A DNA stretch of 64,000 nucleotides from Desulfosarcina widdelii. GTDB lineage: Bacteria > Desulfobacterota > Desulfobacteria > Desulfobacterales > Desulfosarcinaceae. Of this stretch, positions 44,104 to 53,110 are shown one piece after another (position 1 is the first letter of the stretch; each line of letters opens with the position of its first letter). The stretch spans positions 2,542,001 through 2,606,000 of the forward strand of contig NZ_AP021875.1 in assembly GCF_009688965.1 (NCBI RefSeq), given 5' to 3'. The notes below the pieces were generated by a model. The model was not told the DNA's origin. It did no database searches and saw nothing but the letters and a program-made list of their open reading frames with translations. The position numbers and the translations under genes were made by a program.

Positions 44104-44718
44104 ATGAATCGTAAAATCCGCCTCCTGGTGGTGGAAGACGATCCCAATGTATCCACGGTGCTGTGCGCACGCCTGGAAAGTCTGGGCTATGAGGTGGCCG
44201 CTACCGCCGAGACGGGGCTGGAAGCCATCGGAAGGTTCTACCGGCATCATCCCGACCTTGTCACCATGGACATCCTGCTGAAGGGCGAGATGAACGGCAT
44301 CGAAGTCGCGGCCAGGATTTCCGAACGCTCGGATGTACCGATCATCTATATGACCTGCCTTTCTGACCGGAAAGTGTTCGAACGTGCCATTGCGACCAAT
44401 CCTTACGGCTATATCATCAAACCATATGAAATCAACGAACTGCGCTCCGCCATCGAAATTGCCAGGGTCAAATACCAGGCGGCTGTTGAGCAAAAGGCGT
44501 TGATTGCCCAACTGCAAAAAGCCCTGGACAAGGTCAAGACGCTAAGCGGCCTTTTGCCCATCTGCGCCTCCTGCAAGCGGATTCGCAATGACGACAATCA
44601 AACCTGGCAGGCCATCGAAGAATACATCGCCGACCATTCCAACGCCGATTTCACCCATGGAATCTGCCCGGAATGCGCCCGCCGACTTTATCCCGATTTT
44701 TACAAAGAACGCAAGTAG
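44104..44718 (+). CDS. Response regulator with C-terminal Cys-rich domain
   Basis: 204 residues from ATG 44104 (AGGAGG site). Receiver domain 1-120: acidic pocket E11-D12-D13, phospho-acceptor D56 in 'DLVTMDILL', Thr in 'IIYMTCLS' and Lys in 'YIIKPYE'. A short coiled coil (about 120-150) links to 'LLPICASCKRIRNDDNQTWQ', with 'GICPECARRLYPDFY' at the end. That CxxC...CxxC tail is frequent on deltaproteobacterial sensor/regulator proteins and may bind a metal. There is no DNA-binding or enzymatic output domain and no kinase gene alongside. Confidence 0.88.
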   Translation: MNRKIRLLVVEDDPNVSTVLCARLESLGYEVAATAETGLEAIGRFYRHHPDLVTMDILLKGEMNGIEVAARISERSDVPIIYMTCLSDRKVFERAIATNPYGYIIKPYEINELRSAIEIARVKYQAAVEQKALIAQLQKALDKVKTLSGLLPICASCKRIRNDDNQTWQAIEEYIADHSNADFTHGICPECARRLYPDFYKERK

Positions 44719-44882
44719 CTGCCAGTCCTACAAATTCTATTCAACCGGATCAAGTCAAGCCGGATTCTTATCGTGGCTTGGCTTCGAATGGAAGGATCCT
44801 GCAATTGAGGGATATCGATGGCAGCCCGACTTTCGCTGTTTTCCCCGTGAAGCCCAATCCAAACACAGATAGGACCCCCGGT

Positions 44883-44916
44883 CCAAACGCGGTTATGCCA
44901 GGATGACCGCGTTTGG
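44883..44916. terminator. 11-bp hairpin after the response regulator
   Basis: CCAAACGCGGT (44883-44893) pairs with ACCGCGTTTGG (44906-44916) across a 12-base loop. No T-run follows, so it may be Rho-assisted or serve another role. Confidence 0.4.
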
Positions 44917-44954
44917 CTGTTGACAGCCGGTGCATTCCGGCTGACAATGAAGCC

Positions 44955-45818
44955 ATGAAATTCGACACCTTACAGTTGGAAACGATGCCCGCGTTGTCGT
45001 CACCGACAGTGGTCGTCGGCTTGCGGGGATGGGGGAACGCCCTGGAGGTCGCCTCTGCCATGGCCACCTTTATAGTCGATTCACTTGATGGGAAAGCCGT
45101 GGGCCGTATCGATTCCGATGCCTGCTATCGCTACGACGAAAACCGGCCGGATGTGCGCATCGAAGACGGTCGGCTGAAATCGATCCACGCTTCGGGGGGC
45201 AGTTTTTTCGCTGTAAAAAGTGACTCCGATCAGGGCGATCTGCTGATCCTGGTCGCCGACGAACCCAGCCTGAACTGGCAGCGCTTCTGCAAGGATCTGG
45301 CAGATCTGGCCCTGAATATGGGTGCCCGGGGAGTGATCAGCCTGGGCAGCATGTTCGACAGCGTCCTACACACCGATCTGATCATATCGGCCTTCACGAC
45401 CGGCGACGATTACGCCGAGATTTTCAACCGGCACAGAGTGCTTCCCATCAACTACCAGGGTCCCAGCGCCATACACACCCTTATTCTGGACGCATGTGCA
45501 AAAAGGGGTCTGCCGGGAGCCAGTTTGTGGTGCCACTGCCCGGCATACCTGCAGGGCATCGTCCATCATGGCATGCTGATCCAACTGGCGCGGGTCCTTT
45601 CCGACATGGTATCGGTTTCTCTGGGTACCCAAAAACTGGAGTCGTTGTGGAATGCTCTGGAAATCCAGATTCAGGAACTGATCGCCGACAACCCCAAGCT
45701 CGAGGGGATCGTGGACCAGATCCGCAAGAAAAAACGCCGGGGCGCTATTCAAAATCGGGAAGATACAGAAAACAAACAGGCTGATGTGATCCGCCTCAAG
45801 GATTTTTTCGATCCCTGA
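44955..45818 (+). CDS. PAC2 family protein
   Basis: 287 residues from ATG 44955. PAC2 (proteasome-assembly-chaperone-2-like) features: 'PTVVVGLRGWGNALEVASAM', 'FIVDSLDGKAVGRIDSDACY', 'DLLILVADEPSLNWQRF', 'LGSMFDSVLHTD' and 'LWCHCPAYLQGIVHHGM'. In actinobacteria and archaea these ATP-grasp-neighbour proteins are of unclear function. In this lineage no proteasome is expected, so its role is open. It converges with the PEP-synthase-like gene, 32 bases between stops. Confidence 0.82.
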   Translation: MKFDTLQLETMPALSSPTVVVGLRGWGNALEVASAMATFIVDSLDGKAVGRIDSDACYRYDENRPDVRIEDGRLKSIHASGGSFFAVKSDSDQGDLLILVADEPSLNWQRFCKDLADLALNMGARGVISLGSMFDSVLHTDLIISAFTTGDDYAEIFNRHRVLPINYQGPSAIHTLILDACAKRGLPGASLWCHCPAYLQGIVHHGMLIQLARVLSDMVSVSLGTQKLESLWNALEIQIQELIADNPKLEGIVDQIRKKKRRGAIQNREDTENKQADVIRLKDFFDP

Positions 45819-45850
45819 CGCCGCCCGAAACCGGGAGACCGCCCCCCCCT

Positions 45851-47089
45851 TTAAAGCCTGTGAACGATTGGCTTGTCATCTACGTTGATGTCGATGCCGA
45901 CGGTATCGCCGGTTTTAAAGCCAACCCGCCTGAATTCCTGCACCACCGCTTCATGGCGGTCCACATACCAGTAGACGCTCCACAAGGGGTTGCGAACCGT
46001 GTCGATCCCATAAGCGTCGTGGCTGCACAGGTTGATGCGAAACTTGTCCTTGGCGATGAGGGTATCGGCCTCGGAAATAAAAATGTCGATCTGATACAGG
46101 TTGTGGTGCAGGGCTTTGGACAGTTCGGCCTGCAGTTCCGGTGTATCGTCCAGGTAGTGGTTGGCAATCTGATACAGTTCCACCGGGTCCTGAATAGTCA
46201 GTCCCAAAACGGCGTAGCGCTGGTGGCGCAATGCGAATGCCTCCATATCGGCCTGATAGGCCTCGATCGATCGGATGATCCGGGAAATATCCATATCCGC
46301 CGGCGCTGCAGATTCGTTTACCAACTCCTCGCACTGTGAAATGATATCGATGTAAAACGCCTTGTTGTCCATCACGTAAACCGGCCGCTCCCGATAGTTG
46401 CGACGCTTGCGGATCCTGCGGATGCCGTCCAGCACAATGGACCGCCGGCTCTCCTCTTCATCCAGGATTTCGATGTTGGAAATATCCTTGGCCTGCACGA
46501 CATGGATGTCGCCATCGGCCGAAACGATGTATTCGATTTCGCAGCGGAAGCCCAGATGTCCCTGAATGTCCTTGGACAACTGCACCAGCCGTCGGTCATG
46601 GGGAGTGCGGGTAATGTAAGGCTCGCTCTGCACTTTGTGGATGCGGTCCCGGCAGTAGCCGAACTCCCAGTAGCGGTCGATCATCTTGGCCATGACGCTG
46701 GCCCCGTCGATAAACGGCATGACGATCACCCCCATCTGGTCGAGGTCCAGTTCGGGGGCGCGGTTGAAATGCTGCTGTCTGGCGATGCAAAGGTGCCGGC
46801 TGGTTGCGGCAAGCTTGATCATCTTGTTGCGGGCATACCGGATGCCACCCACATCGGCATAGGTTTCCAGCGAATCGAAGGTTCCTCCCTTGAAGCAGCG
46901 TTCTTGCGGATGGGCGCTACGGGCGATCACTTTGAAGCTTTCCCGGTGTTTTTCCAGAAACTTCTCCAGTGCCTCGAAATTCTCGTTTTCAAAATCCTCG
47001 GCAGGCAGATAAATAAAATCGGGAACGGCGAAACCGGCCTGCTTCAACTTCTTCAGCAATTCGGCTTTTTCGGGGAACGCTTGACGCAT
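45851..47089 (-). CDS. PEP-synthase/pyruvate-phosphate-dikinase-like ATP-binding protein
   Basis: 412 residues from ATG 47089 (GGAGAAAAAGG). The region 1-230 resembles the PPDK/PEP synthase nucleotide-binding domain: 'FKVIARSAHPQERCFKGGTF' (the SS/SA-h phosphate loop style), 'GVIVMPFIDGASVMAKM' and 'EIEYIVSADGDIHVVQAKDI'. The phosphohistidine and PEP-binding domains of the full enzymes are absent. The C-terminal 200 residues are unrecognised. It is probably an ATP-grasp kinase or ligase of unknown substrate. Divergent from the TetR gene. Confidence 0.65.
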   Translation of the reverse strand: MRQAFPEKAELLKKLKQAGFAVPDFIYLPAEDFENENFEALEKFLEKHRESFKVIARSAHPQERCFKGGTFDSLETYADVGGIRYARNKMIKLAATSRHLCIARQQHFNRAPELDLDQMGVIVMPFIDGASVMAKMIDRYWEFGYCRDRIHKVQSEPYITRTPHDRRLVQLSKDIQGHLGFRCEIEYIVSADGDIHVVQAKDISNIEILDEEESRRSIVLDGIRRIRKRRNYRERPVYVMDNKAFYIDIISQCEELVNESAAPADMDISRIIRSIEAYQADMEAFALRHQRYAVLGLTIQDPVELYQIANHYLDDTPELQAELSKALHHNLYQIDIFISEADTLIAKDKFRINLCSHDAYGIDTVRNPLWSVYWYVDRHEAVVQEFRRVGFKTGDTVGIDINVDDKPIVHRL

Positions 47090-47231
47090 CCTTTTTCTCC
47101 TGAATTCGATCCGGTCACACTCGGGTGTTCGGGCGATTGAAAAAAACAGTTCATAATAACCGGCTTCCGGTTTCATCGAAATAAAAAAACCGGGAGGGTT
47201 CAATTTTTACCGATACCTTCGGGTTTACCTA

Positions 47232-47284
47232 TTGACATTTTTTGCCGACGTCTTTAATAAGAAAAACCGACTGATCGTTCGGTT
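47232..47284 (+). promoter_or_regulatory. Promoter and palindromic operator of the TetR-SulP operon
   Basis: TTGACA (47232-47237), 17-bp spacer, TAATAA (47255-47260), followed by a 20-bp palindrome AACCGACTGATCGTTCGGTT (47265-47284; outer 6 bases and central GATC symmetric) just past the -10. That is where a TetR repressor would block transcription, 24 bases before its own start codon. Confidence 0.6.
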
Positions 47285-47308
47285 GGTTTTTTATCCGACA
47301 GGTACCAC

Positions 47309-47893
47309 ATGTCCAAAAGAAATGCAATCCTTGCCGCCGCCACGCGGCTCTTTTCCCGCAACGGATTCAAAGGGACGGCCATGGCCGAGTTGTCCGCCGC
47401 TACCGGTGCGGCCACCGGCACCATCTTCCATCATTTTAAGAACAAGGAAGCCCTTTTTCTACAGGTCTTAAAGGACGTGAAGGAAGATATCGTCGACCAG
47501 TTCGACCGCCATCAGAAGACCCGGTCGGTCCGCAACGGCATGGAAATGGTTGAGGCGGCGGTGGCCTTCTATCTTCACCTGGCAGCAACCATGGAACAGC
47601 AATTTCTGATCCTGCACCGTCACTATCCCTATCAGATGGCTGAAACCAGCCCGGTTTGCCGAAACCATCTGGAGGCCATTTACACCTGTCTGTTGGACAT
47701 TTTCGAAGAGGGAATTCAGGCGGGAACGGCCGATGGATCGGTTGCAGTGGACGATCCGCGTAAAACAGCCATGGTTCTGTTTGCCATGGTCGACGGCATC
47801 GTACGGCTCAACACCTACCGCGTCTACGATGCCGGCACCCTTTACGACAGCCTGATGGCCACCTGCCGCAGGCTTCTGACTAAAGGCTTGTAG
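47309..47893 (+). CDS. TetR-family transcriptional regulator
   Basis: 194 residues. N-terminal helix-turn-helix (about 5-50): 'ILAAATRLFSRNGFKGTAMA' with recognition helix 'ATGTIFHHFKNKEALF'. The C-terminal all-helical ligand and dimer domain is not of a recognised subtype. It is the first gene of a tightly packed run with the SulP transporter starting 7 bases later. A 20-bp palindrome lies in its own promoter, suggesting autorepression. The inducer is unknown; a SulP substrate is a reasonable guess. Confidence 0.92.
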   Translation: MSKRNAILAAATRLFSRNGFKGTAMAELSAATGAATGTIFHHFKNKEALFLQVLKDVKEDIVDQFDRHQKTRSVRNGMEMVEAAVAFYLHLAATMEQQFLILHRHYPYQMAETSPVCRNHLEAIYTCLLDIFEEGIQAGTADGSVAVDDPRKTAMVLFAMVDGIVRLNTYRVYDAGTLYDSLMATCRRLLTKGL

Positions 47894-47899
47894 ACCGCC

Positions 47900-50083
47900 A
47901 TGGAGCGCACACCACAGCTGCCCGGCAGTCTCTTTTGGCAAAGGCTGCTGCCCATTTTGGAATCGCTGTCCGGTTACGGTAGACGGCAGTGGAAAAGCGA
48001 CCTGTTTGCCGGTCTGACCGTAGCCCTGGTGCTCATTCCCCAGTCCATGGCCTACGCCCAGTTGGCCGGCCTGCCGGCTTATTACGGCCTGTATGCCGCC
48101 TTTCTGCCGCCAACCATCGCGGCGCTGTTCGGTTCCAGCCGACAGCTGGCCACCGGACCGGTCGCAGTGGTATCTTTGATGACCGCCGTTGCCCTGCAGC
48201 CGCTGGCCGCAGGCGGGAGCCCGGCTTTTATCGGATATGCAGCCCTGCTTTCCATGATGGTGGGGCTGCTCCAGTTCTGCCTGGGCATCCTGCGGCTAGG
48301 GCTGGTGGTCAATTTTTTATCCCATCCAGTGATCAACGGCTTTACCAACGCAGCCGCCATCATCATCGCCACGGGGCAGCTCTCCAAGCTGTTCGGCGTC
48401 GCCGTGGACTCGGGCGCCAATCACCTTCAGACGGTGGTTCAGGTGATGCAAGCCGGCATGAACTACACCCACTGGCCGACGCTGATGATGGCCCTGTTCG
48501 CCTTCGCGGTCATGGCGGGCCTTAAGAGGATTTCCCCGCGCATTCCAGGTGTACTGGTTGCCGTGGCCGCAACCACACTGATCAGCTGGGCCGCCGGTTT
48601 CGAACAGCGGCATACCCAGCCCCTTGCGGCCGTGGCGGATGCCGACCTGCGCAGCCTGATCGTGCACTTCAACGCCGAAACCAACCAGATTGAAAAAATG
48701 GGAGAAGAGCGCACCCAAATCAATGCCCGGCTAACAGAAGCCAAGGCGGACGGCCACCGCCTCATCGCCATCGAAACGCAGCACGATCTGGACCTGTTGA
48801 ACTATCGCATGGCATTGAAAAATAAGATTGTCCGGGACCATCGCCACCGAATCCGGGGCCTGCTTTTCGAACCCGGCAGAGGCGAAGACGGCGCGGTGCG
48901 CCTTTACAGCCAGGGCAACCGCCCTTCGTATCTGGAAAAGATTGATGGAATCTGGCGGTTGGAGGTCGGTCGGCGGCCGCTGGACACCGCCGCCCTGCCT
49001 TTCACCAGCGGAGGAGCCGTTGTCGGTGCCATCCCCACAGGGCTTCCCGAGTTCAGGCTGCCTGCCGTGGACGGCCACAGCGTTCTGGCCCTGATGCCAT
49101 CGGCAGCCATCATCGCCCTGCTGGGATTCATGGAGGCCATCTCCATTGCCAAGGCCATGGCCGCCAAAACCGGCCAACGCATCGACCCCAATCAGGAACT
49201 CATCGGCCAGGGGCTGGCCAATGCCGTTGGATCGCTGTCCCAGAGCTATCCCGTGGCCGGGTCGTTCTCCCGCTCGGCCGTCAACCTCCAGGCCGGCGCC
49301 GTTTCCGGTTTTTCCAGCGCGATCGCCAGCCTGGCCGTGGTAGCGACCCTCTTTTTCTTCACACCGCTGCTCTATCATTTGCCCCAGAGCGTGCTGGCGG
49401 CCATCATCATGATGGCTGTGGCTGGACTGATCAACGCCAGAGGCTTCGTTCAAGCCTGGAGGGCCCAATGGTATGACGGCGCCATCTCCATCGTTACTTT
49501 CGCATGCACCCTGGTCTTCGCCCCACACTTGGACCGCGGCATCCTGGTCGGCGTGGGGCTCTCCTTGAGTGTATTTCTCTACCGCAGCATGCGGCCGAAC
49601 GTGGTGGATCTTTCTCTGGGACTGGACAAGACCCTCCACGATGCCATCACCCACGGTCTGAGAGAGTGCCGCTATATCGACGTGGTGCGTTTCGACGGCC
49701 CGCTTTTTTTCGCCAATGCCAGCTACCTGGAAGACCAGATCCGGCTGCGCCGGAAAATGAAGCGCTCCCTCAAGCACATTATCATTGACGCCGAAGCCAT
49801 TAACGATATCGACGCCTCGGGCCAGGAGTCCCTTTCTCTGGTGGTGAGTCGGGTGAGAAGCGCCGGCATCGACATCTCGCTGTGCAGCGTTCACGAACCG
49901 GTGATGCGGGTGCTGCGAAGAACCCATCTTTTCCATAAAATCGGTGAAGACCATTTTTATCCAACTTTCAAACAAGCAATTCGAGCCATTCACGAGCAGA
50001 CCCATCGGGGGGGAAGCGAAAAGAACTGCCCCCTGACTTCGGTTCGGACCCTTGCATCCACCCGTGAATTCAAAGGAGCCTGA
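47900..50083 (+). CDS. SulP-family anion transporter with STAS domain and large insertion
   Basis: 727 residues, against about 550-600 usually. The N-terminal membrane domain starts 'DLFAGLTVALVLIPQSMAYA', with 'NAAAIIIATGQLSKLFG'. Residues about 250-370 are a hydrophilic insertion ('NQIEKMGEERTQINARLTEA' coiled coil, then a basic segment) just before the conserved 'VVGAIPTGLPEFRLP'. Transport resumes through 'AVGSLSQSYPVAGSFSRSAV'. A STAS domain (about 590-705) contains 'DVVRFDGPLFFANASYLEDQ' and 'IIIDAEAINDIDASGQESL'. SulP proteins carry sulfate, bicarbonate or dicarboxylates; which one is not decidable. Flanked by TetR and signalling genes. Confidence 0.88.
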   Translation: MERTPQLPGSLFWQRLLPILESLSGYGRRQWKSDLFAGLTVALVLIPQSMAYAQLAGLPAYYGLYAAFLPPTIAALFGSSRQLATGPVAVVSLMTAVALQPLAAGGSPAFIGYAALLSMMVGLLQFCLGILRLGLVVNFLSHPVINGFTNAAAIIIATGQLSKLFGVAVDSGANHLQTVVQVMQAGMNYTHWPTLMMALFAFAVMAGLKRISPRIPGVLVAVAATTLISWAAGFEQRHTQPLAAVADADLRSLIVHFNAETNQIEKMGEERTQINARLTEAKADGHRLIAIETQHDLDLLNYRMALKNKIVRDHRHRIRGLLFEPGRGEDGAVRLYSQGNRPSYLEKIDGIWRLEVGRRPLDTAALPFTSGGAVVGAIPTGLPEFRLPAVDGHSVLALMPSAAIIALLGFMEAISIAKAMAAKTGQRIDPNQELIGQGLANAVGSLSQSYPVAGSFSRSAVNLQAGAVSGFSSAIASLAVVATLFFFTPLLYHLPQSVLAAIIMMAVAGLINARGFVQAWRAQWYDGAISIVTFACTLVFAPHLDRGILVGVGLSLSVFLYRSMRPNVVDLSLGLDKTLHDAITHGLRECRYIDVVRFDGPLFFANASYLEDQIRLRRKMKRSLKHIIIDAEAINDIDASGQESLSLVVSRVRSAGIDISLCSVHEPVMRVLRRTHLFHKIGEDHFYPTFKQAIRAIHEQTHRGGSEKNCPLTSVRTLASTREFKGA

Positions 50084-50085
50084 CG

Positions 50086-51303
50086 ATGTCTGTGATTGCC
50101 ATTTTCAGCGGACGCTACTGCAGTGCCGACGCGGTCATCCAGGATGTCATCGACAGTACCGGCCACCGCCTGATCACCGACGACCGGATTGTCCAAAAGG
50201 CCGCCGAGGCTTCGGGCATCCAGGAAAGCAAGATCCGGCGCGCCTTTTCGGCCAGGACCTCGGTTTTCAACACGTTCACCCACGAAAAGGAGTTGTCCAT
50301 CGCCTGCCTGCGCAAGGCGTTGGCCGTCGAACTGGATGGAGGCCTCGCCCTTGTCGATGGGTTCTGCGGCCTTTTGATTCCGCCAACCGTCAGCCACGTG
50401 TTGCGGGTATGCATTATCGCCGAAATGCCGTATCGCCTGGAACAGGCCGAAACCATCGGGAAGCTGACCCGCAAAGAGGCCCTGAAGCAAATCCATGCCG
50501 CCGATGCCGACAGCAGCGCCTGGACTGACGCCCTGCTTTCCGTCAAGGACCCATGGGAAGCCAGCCTCTACGACATGGTCATTCCCATGAACCGCATGGA
50601 TGTGGCCCGGGCGGGCGCACTGATCGAGGAAAACCTGATCAAGGATGCCGTTCGCCGCACCAGTGCCTCTTCTCAGGCCCAGAAAGATTTCCTCCTCGCG
50701 GCCGCCGTCGAAATGGAATTGTGCCGGGCAGGCCACGACGTCTCGGTCACTGCAGAAAACGGAGCCGTGGTGCTGACCATCAACAAGCAGGTACTGATGT
50801 TGGCCCGTCTGGAGGAGGAACTCAAGGCCATCGCCGGAACCCTTCCCGGGGTGGAATCGGTATCCACCAGAGTGGGTAAAAATTTTCACGAGGCAACCAT
50901 CTATCGCAAACATAATTTCGAAGTCCCTTCCAAGGTGCTGCTGGTGGATGACGAGCGCGAGTTCGTCCAGACCCTGTCCGAACGGCTCCAGCTGAGGGAC
51001 ATGGGCTCGGCGGTGGCCTACGACGGCGAATCCGCCCTGACCCTGGTCAAGGAGGATGAACCCGAAGTGATGATTATCGACCTGAAAATGCCGGGCATCG
51101 ACGGGATGGAGATTCTCAGGCAGGTGAAAGCCACCCGGCCGGAGATCGAAGTCATCGTCCTCACCGGCCACGGCAGCGAAAAAGACCGCCAGCAGTGCAT
51201 GCAGATGGGCGCCTTCGCCTATCTGCAAAAACCGGTGGACATCGACGAATTGAGCGCCACCCTGAAAGAAGCCCATGAAAAGATTCGGCAGGTCAAAGCG
51301 TGA
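50086..51303 (+). CDS. Cytidylate-kinase-like/receiver domain fusion
   Basis: 405 residues. Residues 1-200 match the cytidylate-kinase-like (PF13189-type) fold ('GHRLITDDRIVQKAAEASGI', 'AFSARTSVFNTFTHEKELSI' , 'LVDGFCGLLIPPTVSHVLRV', 'RKEALKQIHAADADSSAWTD'), but the P-loop is degenerate ('SGRYCSADAV'). A small alpha/beta module (about 200-280, with 'GVESVSTRVG') follows. Residues 282-400 are an intact receiver: 'VLLVDDEREF', D332 in 'VMIIDLKMPG', 'VLTGHG' and 'YLQKPVDIDEL'. It starts 2 bases after the SulP stop. The N-terminus is possibly a nucleotide sensor rather than a kinase. Confidence 0.82.
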   Translation: MSVIAIFSGRYCSADAVIQDVIDSTGHRLITDDRIVQKAAEASGIQESKIRRAFSARTSVFNTFTHEKELSIACLRKALAVELDGGLALVDGFCGLLIPPTVSHVLRVCIIAEMPYRLEQAETIGKLTRKEALKQIHAADADSSAWTDALLSVKDPWEASLYDMVIPMNRMDVARAGALIEENLIKDAVRRTSASSQAQKDFLLAAAVEMELCRAGHDVSVTAENGAVVLTINKQVLMLARLEEELKAIAGTLPGVESVSTRVGKNFHEATIYRKHNFEVPSKVLLVDDEREFVQTLSERLQLRDMGSAVAYDGESALTLVKEDEPEVMIIDLKMPGIDGMEILRQVKATRPEIEVIVLTGHGSEKDRQQCMQMGAFAYLQKPVDIDELSATLKEAHEKIRQVKA

Positions 51304-51328
51304 CGGATTCGTATAAACACAGGACCTT

Positions 51329-53110
51329 ATGATGAGCATCCTGTCCAAACTCAAGCCGCGTTTCTGGGACCACCTGGATTCGGCCTCCGGACCGGAAAAT
51401 CGGCAGTTCAGCTTCCGGCGCAAGTGGCTGATGATCGTATCGTTTACCACGGTGGTGACGCTTACGCCGCTTTTTGTCATGGCCCTGATGGACTACCGGC
51501 TTACCCGCCAGGCGTTTGAAAATGAGGCGAAAATGGCCGTGTCCCGTGCGGTCTCCAACACCTGGCGCAGCATTTCCTTTCTCCTTTCCCAGCGCAGGGC
51601 AGCCCTGGTTTTCATCGCGCGGGACAATGGCCTGGACGCGCTGACCAAACCCGGACGGTTGGAAATCCTCCTGGATCGGCTGCAGCAAATCATGGGCGGA
51701 TTTGTCGATTTGGATGTGGTGGACGCAGACCGCAATATTCGGGCCTGTGCCGGATTACATGTCGGGGCCGGCAGCCGTCTGGAGCCGGGCAAATGCTTCG
51801 ATCATGCGGTTGCCAACGGATTTTTCATCAGCGATGTAACCAAAAATTCCGGACAGAACCATCAACTGGTCATCGCCATTCGACAGCGTCTAAGCGACGG
51901 CGGATTTTTTGTGTTGCGGGCAACCCTGGATGCCGATCTCTTCGACGTTCCGGTGTCCCAACTGGCCATGGACGGGCGCGACGATGTCTTTATCATGAAC
52001 CGGCAGGGCGTGCTCCAGACACCGTCCCGACATTACGGACCGCGCTTTGAGAAAATTCCCCTGCCCATACCCGAAGAGATCGACGGAACCCGCGTTTACC
52101 AAACCGTCGAACGGGACGGGCGCCCCGTGCTGGTGGGCATGGCCCCCATTGCCGACAGCCCCTTTGTACTGCTGATGATCCGCCAGCAGTCGGATATCAT
52201 GGACCTTTGGTTCAAACCGCGAATGCACCTGATCGGATTCCTGCTGTTCAGTGTTGTCCTGATTCTGGCCTCCATCGTGGGCGTAGCCACCTACCTGGTC
52301 AACCGCATCCACGCCGCCGACCAGCGCCGGGTCCATGCCCTGCACCAGGTGGAATACGCCAACAAGCTGGCTTCCATCGGACGATTGGCCTCCGGGGTGG
52401 CCCACGAAGTCAACAATCCCCTGGCCATCATCAACCAGAAAGCCGGTTTGATCAAAGACCTGCTCACCATCAGGGGCGAGCAGACCGGCAACGAAAAACT
52501 GATCGGACTGGTGGAGGCCGTGCTTGAATCGGTAAAGCGCTGCGGGACCATCACGCGCCGGCTGCTGGATTTTTCGCGGCACATGGAGGCATCCGTGGAA
52601 ACGGTGGACATCGAGGCCGTCATCCGCCAGATTCTGGCGTTCCTGGAGAAAGAGGCCGAACGGCGCAACATCGCCATATCCGTATCGACCCGGGAAAGAA
52701 TTCCGGCCTTCGAAAGCGATCTGGGAAACCTCCAACAGATCTTTCTCAATCTGATCAACAACGCCTTTGCCGCCATGCAAAACGGTGGACGACTGGATAT
52801 CTTCATCCGACGCCATGAAAAGGACCACATCTCTGTGGCGGTGGCCGACACGGGCCACGGCATCCCCGAAGCGGATTTGAAGCGGGTCTTCGAACCTTTC
52901 TTTTCCACCCGGGAGGGCCACGCGGGAACCGGTCTGGGCCTGTCCGTCACCTACGGCCTGGTATCCGAAATGGGAGGCACAATCGCCGTCAAAAGCAAGC
53001 CCAACCGGGGCACCTGCTTCACCGTGACCCTGCCCTTGACACCGCTTTTGTCGTCATCGGCCAAAAACGGCGATGACAACGGCCCATTACCGAAAGAAGA
53101 AAAACCATGA
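51329..53110 (+). CDS. Membrane sensor histidine kinase
   Basis: 593 residues. First membrane helix about 33-55, an extracytoplasmic sensor of about 240 residues (Cache-like, with 'ISDVTKNSGQNHQLVIAIRQ'), second helix about 299-322, then a coiled coil and HisKA dimerisation box 'LASGVAHEVNNPLAIINQKA' with His near 359. The ATPase domain follows, with N box 'QIFLNLINNAFAAM', 'VADTGHGIPEADLKRVFEPF' and 'GTGLGLSVTYGLVSEMGG'. All kinase motifs are intact. Likely partners are the two receivers encoded on either side. The stop overlaps the next ATG (ATGA). Confidence 0.93.
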   Translation: MMSILSKLKPRFWDHLDSASGPENRQFSFRRKWLMIVSFTTVVTLTPLFVMALMDYRLTRQAFENEAKMAVSRAVSNTWRSISFLLSQRRAALVFIARDNGLDALTKPGRLEILLDRLQQIMGGFVDLDVVDADRNIRACAGLHVGAGSRLEPGKCFDHAVANGFFISDVTKNSGQNHQLVIAIRQRLSDGGFFVLRATLDADLFDVPVSQLAMDGRDDVFIMNRQGVLQTPSRHYGPRFEKIPLPIPEEIDGTRVYQTVERDGRPVLVGMAPIADSPFVLLMIRQQSDIMDLWFKPRMHLIGFLLFSVVLILASIVGVATYLVNRIHAADQRRVHALHQVEYANKLASIGRLASGVAHEVNNPLAIINQKAGLIKDLLTIRGEQTGNEKLIGLVEAVLESVKRCGTITRRLLDFSRHMEASVETVDIEAVIRQILAFLEKEAERRNIAISVSTRERIPAFESDLGNLQQIFLNLINNAFAAMQNGGRLDIFIRRHEKDHISVAVADTGHGIPEADLKRVFEPFFSTREGHAGTGLGLSVTYGLVSEMGGTIAVKSKPNRGTCFTVTLPLTPLLSSSAKNGDDNGPLPKEEKP

